Part shown: in pieces, positions 34,742 to 45,282 of the stretch
Position numbering within the stretch: the first letter of the stretch is position 1
How the letters are laid out: the number at the start of each line of letters is the position of its first letter
Assembly (NCBI RefSeq): GCF_010093535.1
Contig: NW_022985171.1
Span: 1,315,766-1,379,765, forward strand
DNA length: 64,000 nt
Direction of reading: 5' to 3'
Source of the DNA: Lindgomyces ingoldianus
Lineage: Eukaryota; Ascomycota; Dothideomycetes; Pleosporales; Lindgomycetaceae
Notes under the pieces: generated by a model
Told to the model about the DNA's origin: nothing
Database searches by the model: none
The model's input: the letters and a program-made list of their open reading frames with translations, nothing else
Program-made: the position numbers and the translations under genes

Positions 34742-36246
34742 ATGACAGCATCTAGCACCAACAGCATCAACAGATCTTCGCTCCTTCGTGCCGAGACGAT
34801 GAGCAACGCTGATTTATACTGCGTTACACCACCCGCATATGCTATGTCGGCAGCGGAAGATGAACAGACACTCGATGCGGAAGCTGTTGATGATTCGAAG
34901 ACGGGCATTCCAGGCCCTTCAAACTTCCAAGAGTCTCTTCATATACCAGAAGACGAACCGAGAACGCTGGCACCAAGCACACCAAACACGCTATCCCCAG
35001 TTCCTACAGAGCTTCCTCCAGTGTATTTCCAGGAATTGGCTATGAATGCTTCAACTGCGCATGTAAGAAAATGCACTCTGCTTCCAAAGCGTCCAGCAGT
35101 GTGGCTTGTGAAGAAGAGGAATTTGGCACTGTCCCCGCTTGCAGCTGAGGTTCTAATCAAGGAGGGTCTAATAAGAAGTAAGGACCTTGACCTGTGAGTG
35201 TAGCCATTTGGCGCAGATAATAGAAGATGTGACTGATCAAACACTCCAGTATCTCGCAATCAGCTGGTGTTAAAAGAGACCCTTCGGATCCCATGTCCGC
35301 AATTGCATTCGCCACGTACGATACTGTCGGTGATGTGTTGTTGGGTTTGGTGGAAGGACCCGTAGAGGCATATCGACAATTTGGAATTGCCGACGTTGAG
35401 CGAAAACGAAGACTAGAAGAAGCGTCGGTTACCAATTCCAAATCTAAGGTTGAAGTAGACGAGTCTGCTCCATTTTTAGCATCAGGTGTGAGGAGGAAAC
35501 CTGTGGCTGGAATCGAACCACCGCAATCAGGTGTTGGTTTTGTAGACCGCACCCTAGATCCGACAGTTGAACAGCCAAGTCATGGAAATTCGTCTCCAGC
35601 TCTGTCTTCCAACGCATATAAACAAGTAGCAATAAGCACGGGCAAAGGTTTTGGACGAATCGTTGGAGCCGGTGTCAAAGCTCCCATGACGTTTACCCAC
35701 AACTTAACACGAGGATTCCACAATGCGCCAAAGCTCTATGGCGACGAGGTTCGAGAGTACGAGAACGTAACCGATATCCGAAGTGGAATAAAAGTCAGCG
35801 CAAAGGTAATCAATATCCACTCTGGTTTCCAGACCAACCCACTGATAAGAGACAGGGTTTTGGGTACGGTGTGTATGATGGTATTAGTGGGTTCTTTATT
35901 CAACCCCTACAAGGAGCACGAAAAGACGGGGCGTCGGGCTTCGCAAAAGGGTTTGGAAAAGGCATTGGCGGTATGGTATGCAAGCCAGCTGCAGGTAAGA
36001 AATGACTCGTTCGACGCGTGATATGCTTGTGAACTGACCCGAGAATCAGGTATTTGCGGGATTGTTGGCTATACATCAGCAGGCGTGTACCGGGAGATCC
36101 AAGGCTTGAGACCTGGCGGAAATCGCTCAGTTACGGAAGCCTTCAAGTCTCAAGGGGAAGTAGAATATAGCCAAGCCCCGGATCAGACCCGTGTGGAGGT
36201 TGTAAAGAGGTGGTGCCAGGTAACAATGCGCCAGGGTCACTCATAG
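34742..36246 (+). CDS. Stand-alone tail-domain protein like sterol-glucosyltransferase C-terminus / VPS13 C-terminus
   Basis: 447-residue protein from four exons: 34742-35193, 35250-35805, 35856-35994 and 36050-36246. Introns are 56, 50 and 55 bp and all phases agree. Residues 1 to about 110 are low-complexity. Then come KRPAVWLVKKRNLAL and ATYDTVGDVLLGLVEGPVEAYRQ. A glycine-rich repetitive region follows: GKGFGRIVGAGVKAPMTFTH, RGFHNAPKLYGDEVR, GFGYGVYDGISGFFIQPLQG, GFAKGFGKGIGGMVCKP and GIVGYTSAGVYREIQ. In filamentous fungi I know this pattern as the C-terminal tail of GT1/GT28 sterol-glucosyltransferase-like proteins, and it recalls the amphipathic C-terminal region of VPS13/ATG2. No glycosyltransferase domain precedes it here. 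Binding of membranes or lipid droplets is inference. The ORF is intact after splicing, so it is not an obvious pseudogene. Confidence 0.8.
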
Positions 36247-38838
36247 AAGCGAAGGGGCTCGGGGAATCGCACAACAAATTTATACCCGTAAGAAATCTTC
36301 TCTAGGCGGAGAGCCTTCTGAATAGTATTCTCCTCGAATCTCGATATATCTTTCTCTTGGTTGTTGAGACGATTCTCTAGCACTGTCCCATGTGTGAGCC
36401 CCAGTGATTCTCCTCATTAACCACACCATAATCGGCCTATGGCGAGGTCCTAAAACCGTGTGCTGTTTGTATACAAGATGCGCGTATCGTGCCGATTATC
36501 CGAAGTGCGATAGCTAAAGCGTTATGTTAAAGCTCGCTTTCGCATCGACCTTGCAGCACGTCTCCCATGTGTTTGAGCATCCAGCAGCCGCGAAGCATTC
36601 AGCATATCAATTTGCCCCATGCATCCATGCCTCCGAATGCGGAATTGTGTGCGCTCAGAGATTGATTGACCGCGTGGTCCCGCTTCTTGGGAAGAGTTGC
36701 TCCGGAAGAGGCTCTGAACCAAATATGCATGGTCGTGCATACAGGCTGTAAGCGGCTAGGATGGAATTTTGACACACAACTAAGGTCTGGATTAAGAACC
36801 TAGAACACTTCGAGAAGGATACCAGAGAACTGGGTATGAACGGGCGGCCAGTGCGAACCAGAGACTTGCCACTTTTCTCAGACCTTTCCGCACCATGCGC
36901 AGATCGACCCGAAATATCGATCTCCTGACCGGCTTGAATTACGGGAGATGTCCTGCCCAGCATGTAAAATCTAGAAAGCGCTATAATACGCACGTTATAT
37001 CACCTCAGAATCAACTCACGACAGATTCTGCAGGACGCAGCCAGCCACTGTAGGTGTGGTGATAGTCTGTCTAAAATTCAGCCACAAGAGGCAAAGAATT
37101 TGAAGTGATGCCTTGGTATGGACATATTGGTCAGGATTGACCAATTAAATACCCTGTGTTGATTGAGTAGGCTTAACAGACAGGGATTGTGCTCACCAGC
37201 ATGATGACCCACGCATCTGGAAAGGTACACATTGATGAATACAATATATATCCCATTGCCCGAACACGAGTCGAATCGTCATCGAGCATTGCGATAACAA
37301 CCATGGCAACAAATAAACACGGCTTCGAGACCATTGGTGATATACCGACACGAGTGGAGATAACCATTACCATGGTTCCGGCAGCGAGACATGTGTTACG
37401 GGTCTGAATGGTCGTCAACAGACAGAAGCCTTTATTTAGAACTAACTTCACTCATCTCGTGAGGACTACGTCGGCTCACTGAAAAGGGAAGTCGGTTCGA
37501 AAGAAAAAGCCTTCCATACGTCGTCCTTGGAGACATGCTGTGTGCACAATCATGCTATTCGCTTGTCTGTAGGCCCTAGAGTTCCTGTATCACTCCTGCA
37601 CAATGTAGTTGGAGATACCATTGTACATGCAGCGTTATCTTAGCACAAAAATCTCATATCATGGAGGATGATCGAAATCCCACACTTGTCCCTCCGAGCG
37701 ACATCCAGCCGCCTACAAACGACTTCTAGAGGACTGAAGGGGTGGAAGTCGGCTTTGTTGAGTGTCTGCTCCCCAGTCGCGCACGTGCATAGGAAGTGTC
37801 TTTGTTCCAGAAGCCTGGGTGGACACTTTCGCTTCATGATTCCGCATAGGTGTACCAGACGTTCGGATGAACACGCTCCGAGTCTTAGGAAACACCAGTT
37901 ATGAACATCACTCCAGGTACAGGGTACGAGTATAAATTATTTTAAGTTGAGTCGTCCTGAAGGGGGGCAGCGGGAGCAATATACCATGCCTTCTTTGATC
38001 GAATACCTAAGATGGGTATTTCTGTCAAATATTTTTAGAATTCATTTTAACTGGAGCGTGAGGGCAGAAAGGAGGTGGAGGAGAAAGACTCACGTTTGCA
38101 TTGGCTATCGCCGTGGGGAGCCGGATTGGTGCCAAGATGGATATGCTTGCATATCTTCATAGTGGCAGATGGCATTCCAGTTGAATGCACACAACCCACG
38201 CTACGTAAATGTACTGCAAATTATTACCCATCCCTGACCGCCGCGCTGGGGTGAGACCGTGAAATAACTTATCAGATGTGCTGCTCAAAATGAAGCATCC
38301 GGAAGGGGGAAAGTAGAGACAGGAACAACACCTACATTATCCAAATGTTAAGCTTTGACCCAGTTCATTCACGCTCTTCGGGTGCCTGGACACTTTCGAG
38401 TGTCCGAGCGTTTAATAGTAGTCTAGAATTTTAGTAACTTAGAACCCACGCTCTTTGCCCGAGTAAGGCTGTGTAATAGGTGTTTTTGTATCTACTATCG
38501 AGCAATTTGCGTCCTCGTGCACGAAATTGATCCATGCATGTAGTCCAGAAGGTGGGAATAACGGTCGACCTAGGAACCTTTGTAGAGGTCCGTGTCCACG
38601 ACACCGTCGAGAGAAGTTATTAAATCATATTAAAAGAACTTCTTCCACTGGATATCTTGACCCGCGTTCCGGAGTGCAGGATCGCTTCGGTGATTCTAAC
38701 ACTGGGTAAGGTCAATACATAAGTGTCTCGCATCTCCGAGGGAAAAAGAGCATTCCTCACTACTACCTGCCCCTCCCTTAACTTCCTACCCTAACATCTT
38801 GTCTCTCGGGAATCGGCTATCGGTAGCCCGACGCTAAC
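36247..38838. other. 2.6-kb gene-poor intergenic
   Basis: No supported gene. Minus-strand ORFs near 36655-36993 and 37173-37451 lack domain features; the latter has membrane-like composition only. A perfect 7-bp-stem hairpin with a TTCG loop sits at 38388-38405. The right end is the GH45 promoter. Confidence 0.3.
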
Positions 38839-40356
38839 ATGAAGACTATATTCCCAGCCTTCCTCGCCTCGGTCTTCTTCGACATGGCGCTTGGCGCCGG
38901 CAGTGCAACCAAAGGCACGGGAACAACAACAAGGGGATGGTCTTGTTGCAAGAACTCCTGCTCGTGGAGCAACAAAGCTCTAGTCAATAGTCCCGTTATC
39001 AGCTGTGATAACGTTGACAATCTGCTTAACTCTCCGGCTAGGAGAGATGGATGCGAAAGTGGAGGAGGCTCCTTTGCTTGCTCTGATCTGAGCCCGTGGG
39101 CCGCGAGCAATGACCTGTCTTATGGGTTCGCAGGCGTGAATATAGCAGCCTCCAATGAGTCGGCATGGTGCTGCTCTTGCTATCAGTAAGCAGAGGAACA
39201 ATACTCTTCAATTCATAGCATACCAGCTAACTACGCAAAGGCTTACATTCACATCTGGCGCCGTAAACGGGAAGCAAATGGTTGTTCAGGTAGTGAACAC
39301 TGGTTCTGATCTTGGCAATGACCAATTTGACCTAGCCATCCCAGGAGGTGGCCAAGGAAACCTTCAGGGGTAGGTTTGAGGCATGATTGCGTTTGGCTGC
39401 GAATCTAACGTGACTAGGTGTACAAAAGAATTTGGAGGAACAACTGACTTGTGGGGTGCTTCATATGGAGGAGTAGCTCATCGCGAGGACTGTAACGCGC
39501 TTCCAGACCCACTGAAAGCTGGATGCTATTGGTATTTGATCCCTCTCTCCTTCCTACTATCACCCCCCACTGATCGTAACAGGAGGTTCGATTGGTTCCG
39601 GAACACAGATAATCCCACTGTTAGCTGGGAGAAAGTGACGTGTCCAGAAGCACTGTCCTACGTATCTGGGTGCCGACGAAATGACGATCCTGTACCCGGA
39701 AAAGTGACCCCGACGCCCACAAAATCGGCTCCAATTGAATCCGGGACAGTCGCGCAGGGTAGCCAATGCGGCGGAGCGACGTATAAAGGCCCTACTGTTT
39801 GCGTGTCAGGGACAGTCTGCACATATGTGGATGAAAACCATTACTACTGCCTCCCGGATCCGGCAAGTACCCGCTCTACTCCAACTGTTACGAGCAGCAC
39901 ACCGATACCGACAATTGCCCAAGTTTGGGACCAGTGTGGCGGCAACGGCTGGCCAGGACCTTACCGATGCAAGGATTCCCAGTGTGTGAAGTTCGATGAC
40001 TGTAAGTTAATTCCGAGAAAGCCACACATGTCTGACTATCTTCAGTCTACTCGCAATGCCAGCCATACAGCTCTGGAGGAGGACAACCAGTCGTAACCTC
40101 GAAGCCACAATCCAGTGCACCAGCCACTTATCCATGGGGCGGCCAGTGGACTCGTCCACACCGGACATGGCCAGGCCAGGTGCCCAACCAACCAACCTCA
40201 GGGAAACCGACATCCGCCAACCCGCCTGCAGCAACAGGTTATGCTCAGTTGTACGATCAGTGTGGCGGTCTAACATATACAGGTACAAAGAATTGCGCGC
40301 CGGGCTTGAAATGCGTGTACTCTGATCAATGGTACTCGCAATGTCAGAAGGCTTAA
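38839..40356 (+). CDS. Secreted GH45-type endoglucanase with three CBM1 modules, catalytic signature altered
   Basis: 439-residue secreted protein from five exons: 38839-39185, 39241-39369, 39418-39531, 39583-40001 and 40046-40356. Introns are 44-55 bp and phases agree. Residues 1-19 form a signal peptide. The GH45 domain spans about 27-232, with conserved Cys pattern, [28 protein letters not shown] (D200) and [16 protein letters not shown]. The family signature [STA]-T-R-Y-[FYW]-D is here T-T-R-G-W-S. Tyr is replaced by Gly33 and the catalytic Asp by Ser35, although the rest (CCKNSCSW) is kept. Three fungal cellulose-binding CBM1 modules follow at about 255-287, 309-342 and 402-439, each QCGG...C...C, joined by Thr/Ser/Pro linkers. 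It binds cellulose by prediction; whether it hydrolyses it is open. Confidence 0.92.
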
Positions 40357-40790
40357 GGGTGGCAGCATTTTTGCATCTTGTCGAATCGAATCAGATTATG
40401 GGCGTGGTTTGAACCTGTACTCTTATGGCTAGGAATGAAGTAGATGGATCAGTAGAGCGTACTTCTTAGAAGAAACGCCCGTACCCTCTAAATGGCAGCG
40501 ATACTGTCTTAATAACGGCAAAGATAGTGTTTCTATGTTTCGAGTGATCCTTATCCGCACTGTTGCTGTTACCATCAACAAGCTAGAATTGAACTAATGT
40601 AAGGCGCTCATAGGACAGCCTCAAAATGAAACAGAGTCCCGACGTGAAAAATATTGAGGATGAATAGGTAAGGAGCGCATGAAAGCTACTAAGGCTAGGA
40701 GAGGAACGATGGTGCTAGGGGCAACCTTGGAAGTCGTGAGGCTGCTGGCGTTTAATGTTAGGTCTGTGCGCAAGCTATGCTAGATTTACT
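40357..40790. other. 3' flank of the GH45 gene, nothing recognised
   Basis: 434 bp without an ORF or repeat that could be supported. Confidence 0.3.
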
Positions 40791-40802
40791 AATTTAGCGC
40801 GC

Positions 40803-40953
40803 CAGGGGGATATGTAACAACTACGCCGGATAGCGGAGCAAGAGGCATGTAAGGGCTACGAGGAGTTAAGCCATCACCAAGGAAGCGCTTAGGTAATAAC
40901 ACACTAGTGCCCTCTAGGCTAGAGCCGGGCGTAATAAAGACATCATCATCATC
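40803..40953 (+). mobile_element. 151-bp 5'-truncated non-LTR retroposon 3' end
   Basis: The segment is bounded by a perfect 12-bp direct repeat AATTTAGCGCGC (40791-40802 and 40954-40965). Its right end is a short CAT/ATC trinucleotide tail (about 40940-40953) after GCCGGGCGTAATAAAGA. Target duplication of variable length plus a simple 3' tail and 5' truncation is the signature of LINE-type (Tad-like) or SINE insertion. No coding frame survives. The element name is inferred from structure and from memory of similar tails in fungal reverse-transcriptase genes. Confidence 0.75.
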
Positions 40954-40965
40954 AATTTAGCGCGC

Positions 40966-41616
40966 ACGTGTTTGGGACAGATCTGGACCTTGAGTCTATG
41001 TCTCTTGCTGTACCTTCAACAAAAACCATGTGTGTCAGGAAGATCTCCTTACTTCTCCGAAGTCAATTATCTGGCATCCGCAACTCTTCACATAGCACTT
41101 GCAGAACGGTAAGAGACGCTTAATATATACAGAACATCTAATTTGGGTAAAATAGACCTTTCTGATCAGCCTCCATCCAACAGCAAGAGATAGATTGGAA
41201 CGCATACAATCTTGTCAGCAATATCCAACCATCGCTCGGCGGAACGGACACAAAGCGAAATTCTCGGTTTCCATGTCATGTTGTGCTCGTGTCCTCCAAA
41301 CTTTCCGCTCACGTACCCTGGCAGCTGGAATTGCGCTTGGCAGCCTTATTGCGATGACTTGCCGGCTATTGGCTGAGGAAGATCGTGAATGTTCACTTGT
41401 CTCTTTTCGGACTATGATGCTGAATACGACGCTTGGAGCGAAAATCGCGGCACAGCGTCCGCAGATATTATCTTGCAGGCGCAAATGATGCTGCTCTTTA
41501 CAATTGCATTCTCGCGAGATTGAGAGGGTTGGGTATGGTCAGCTATATGAAAGGCTACGAACTCGAGCCCATTGAGTCTGATCGGGGATTCAGGTTTGCT
41601 TTTCCACGCCTCTAGG
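40966..41616. other. Promoter side of the tyrosinase gene
   Basis: 650 bp with a CACGTG near 40965-40970 and no accepted ORF. ORFs at about 41195-41488 on both strands are mutual shadows without a family match. Confidence 0.3.
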
Positions 41617-42893
41617 ATGGCACTTTCCGCGGGTTTTCGGAGGCTTTCTGCTTCATTCATTTTCATATTCGTTTTCGTTTTCGTTTCCCCCCTACTGGCT
41701 TCTGCTGATGCAGTCGATGACCTTGCGGCCACATCGTTGAACAATGTTTACAAGATCCTCAACGGCTCGTTATCCGATGGAGCGACCCATAGTTCTTCAT
41801 GTACCAGAGACAAACTGATCATCAGGCGGGAATATGGGAATTTGACCACTGAGGAGAGAGCTGAATACGTGAAGGCTGTTCAGTGTATCATATCAAAGCC
41901 CAGCAAATTCTCGGCAGGTCAAGTCCCCGGAGCCAAGAACCGATATGATGACTTCGTTGCGGTCCACCTCCAACAAACGCTGAACATCCATGGAACGGTT
42001 CGTCAACAATTTAGCAGTCAGTACGACTACCTCGTTGCTAACTTGTCTCAAGGCAAACTTCCTTTCATGGCATAGATACTTCACTTGGGCGTACGAAAAC
42101 GCGTTAAGGACTGAATGTGGATACGAGGGGTCACAGCCTTATTGGAACTGGGGAAAGTACGCAGATTTGCTTCAATCACCAATCTTTGACGGGACGAACA
42201 CATCTATGGGAGGTAATGGAGACTATGTCGCACACGGCGGCCATGCCGCCGGACAAGCGAATGTCATGGTGCCAGCTGGTAAAGGCGGTGGATGCATCTC
42301 GACCGGTCCCTTCAAGAACATGACTGTCAACTTGGGACCCATGTCAATTGCTATCGATGTTAAGATCCCAACGAACCCTCAGTCAGATGGCCTTGGGTAC
42401 AATCCTCGATGCATAAGGCGAGACATCACAGACTACTTCACCAAATCATACCTCCGGACTAAAGATGTCCAAGCCCTTATCACGCAACCCACCACAATCC
42501 TAGCATTCCAAGATCAGATGCAGACTGATACGGCATCGAGTAAGAAGCGCCTACTCTTTCATAGTAGAATTGACTGACATGATAATTGTAGAGTTCGGAG
42601 TACACAGCGCCGGCCACTTCTCGATCTGGGGTGACCCAGGAGGTGATTTTTTCATTAGCCCTGGAGACCCAGCCTTCTTCCTACACCATGGTATGATTGA
42701 TAGGGCTTGGTGGATCTGGCAAAATCAAGATCCATCGAAACGGGTTATGACAGTTGGAGGAAGCACTTCAATGTTTGGTGGCAGCACGGGAACGTTGAAT
42801 GATAAGGTCGATCTCTCAGTTGTGGGCTCAGGACTAGCAATCAAGGAACTTGTGAGCACCACTGCTGGGCCTTTCTGTTACGCTTATCAGTAA
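41617..42893 (+). CDS. Secreted tyrosinase-family type-3 copper oxidase
   Basis: 389-residue secreted protein that would oxidise phenols at a binuclear copper centre. Three exons: 41617-41997, 42053-42539 and 42592-42893. Introns are 55 and 52 bp and phases agree. ATG at 41617 begins a signal peptide (strongly hydrophobic FIFIFVFVFV) ending near residue 31. Copper site A lies at H117, H125 and H134 in VHLQQTLNIHGTANFLSWHR. Copper site B is H294 and H298 in GVHSAGHF, with H321 or H322 in FFLHHGMIDR. All six ligands are present. It is short and ends soon after the copper domain, without the C-terminal cap domain of latent intracellular tyrosinases. It is probably an extracellular o-diphenol oxidase or monooxygenase. 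Confidence 0.92.
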
Positions 42894-45282
42894 AGACGAA
42901 CCATAGAAGAGCGGTTGGAGCGTGTGAGAGAAGTATACTGCATGTTAGCACATTCGACGGAACATAGGGAGGAGCTAGAATAGAGAAGAAATTGGCATCC
43001 TCCCAATAAGCTCTCTAATTCCAGCAATAGGCATATTAGAGTAACTCTGCCCTGGGCCATGTTCCATGGTATGAGACGACACCCCGTGCAGTAATAGAAT
43101 CTTGTCACAACGAAGAACCACGTTCTGCGTAATCATACCTTGTTATCTGCAAGAAAGTCCGAATCGCTGAGAATCAAGTTCCGAACATGCAGAGTGCACA
43201 AACCTCTCTTCATGCCACCGTGGACGGGATTGAAGCGAGGTGAGACCGATAACGGATGCACCAATGTGACTCACGCTATTGCCTCCAGTCAGCCGTATTG
43301 CGCTATCAAGACGTGGTTATCGTTTATGCACATGATGAAATATGCTTCCAATCATTTGTACCATGGCTCACTTCCGAAGACGGGCCATCGACACGGTGAA
43401 TAGCGCTGGTGGCTGGAGACGAGACCTAACAACAGCTTTCAGCTTGCAGGTCGGCGAAGGGTAAGATATGCCCCGCAGATGAAGTTGTTGCCGGTGTGGT
43501 GGTTTTCTGACAAGATAATGGTGATAGGGGAGTTGTTGGTGTGGACGAGAGGTGGTCTGTTTAAGCTCTCCCAGGTTCTTGGGTCCCTTGGCAGTTGCTT
43601 GTACCTCCACCTCCAAGTCTCCTTCCATTTATTATGTTCTTACTAGTGTTTCAACAGTTCAGAATATGTTCATGCTCCGAACCCGCAAAAATGCGAACCC
43701 AATTCGTTTCCCTTCAGAGCTACTTCTCCGCCTAATGCCCTCATTCGAAAGCTGAAGAGTGTCCCTCTGCCAAATCTGTAACAATGATACGATATCTACT
43801 CCGTACCTTTGTTCAATTCACTAGCACCTAGGTTCAGCTGTTTCCATGGTACTTCGCGGCCTTAATCCATGCCGTCTCAACAGACTGCCCTCCAATCATG
43901 TTTCCCGAACTGACGTGAGGAATGAATCCAAACTGCTCTGATTGGTAAACGTCCGATATTGGGAAACTGCATGCTGCAGAACATGTGGAAAATAGCTCAC
44001 TGCCTCACTCTACCTCTAGGTTCTAGTTTCCGACGCAAGGCCGAAGGCCTCCTGACTCTTAGAGCTGGAGCTATGGCCACGGGTGGTGATCATACTGGCC
44101 AATCCGATGCCCTTATTAGATAGCTAGAATGTCGTCGTGTCAATCAGCCGAGAATCTCCAGACGAGCTGAACTTAAGCTTAGACATTTTGTTGTGACACT
44201 TCCACGGATATTTCAATGAACTCGTGATTCAGCGAGTGTCTCGTCTATGTCCGAAATCAACTCCTATTTCCCCCTTTAATGTCCTTTCTTCATGTGTCTT
44301 CGTGACAACCTTCCCTCGCTACTTTATCGATGCTTGACGAAGTGGCGCATTGAACCCGAGTTGTGGCGTTAGTGTCGGCGGTCTCTCGGTAACCACTCGC
44401 TGATACTAAATGCGTCCCTGCTTTGCGTCTCAGGTGGGCTAAAAAGAGAATAAGGGTCCGGCACGTCGCACAAAAAGAGCCTAGCCTCCTCTGCAGCGGA
44501 GAATTGGTTCGCATGTGTGCATAGGGCCTCAGCTGAATGAATAGATGTACAAGGTGCCTGTGGAGGTCTTGGTTGAAAGACCGGAGTGAGATACGAGGAG
44601 TCGAAGGATCGATTGTGGGACGATGACCCAGGTTCGAGGTCTTCTCGCCGTTGTCAGATCTGTCGTAATTTTGCGTTGCCCGTTGACCGTTGGAGCTTTA
44701 ATTTGACAGTGTGGCGTTGTGAGCCATGCGTTGTTCAAGGGTTGCTCAAAAGCAACTTAATAACGCCATGTGGCGCCTGCACGCTCCCATCACTCCTGTG
44801 GTTACCAAAGAGGCTGAAAAGGCAATTCTGACGGGGCGACTTTGTGCAAGTTACGCTGTGCCCAAAGATGCCCAAAGATGTGAACAACATCTCACTGCCG
44901 GTGGGAATAAATGGGGCAGTGAATGAGAGTCGAGGGTAAAGAGACAGATTATGCTCCTCGATTTTTTTATTGTTCTTGTTTTAAGGTAGTGAAGGAAATT
45001 TGTCTAATAGTGGTATTAATAGAAACTATAACAAAGAGAAGAAAACTGATGTTGAATGGAAATAGATCGCCATCTGCGAGAACGCATAATGGAATGTGGC
45101 ATGTCCAAATAAGCCAACGATACAAATATTCTACGTATGCTTTCCAAGTCCAGTAACAGGTTCCATATCTAACGTCCTCCCTGTTGATGTTCCGCTCTAG
45201 GTCCCATGTGCAGTACAAGGAAAAGGCTAAATGGCAAGAGAGTGAGTCATAAGTCATGTCAATCGGTCACCTCAAACCCAGA
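42894..45282. other. 2.4-kb gene-poor intergenic
   Basis: Convergent 3' sides of the tyrosinase and ferric-reductase-like genes. Several ORFs of up to 97 codons were seen on both strands, none with a recognisable family. A short 11-bp tandem duplication (GCCCAAAGAT) occurs near 44860-44880. Confidence 0.3.

Noticed and set aside
37173..37451. Membrane-like minus-strand ORF
   Set aside because: Hydrophobic composition only; no splice-compatible extension or transporter motif was found on either side.
44620..44655. B-box-like GGTTCGAGG suggesting a tRNA gene
   Set aside because: No A-box, cloverleaf stems or terminator T-run at the needed distances.
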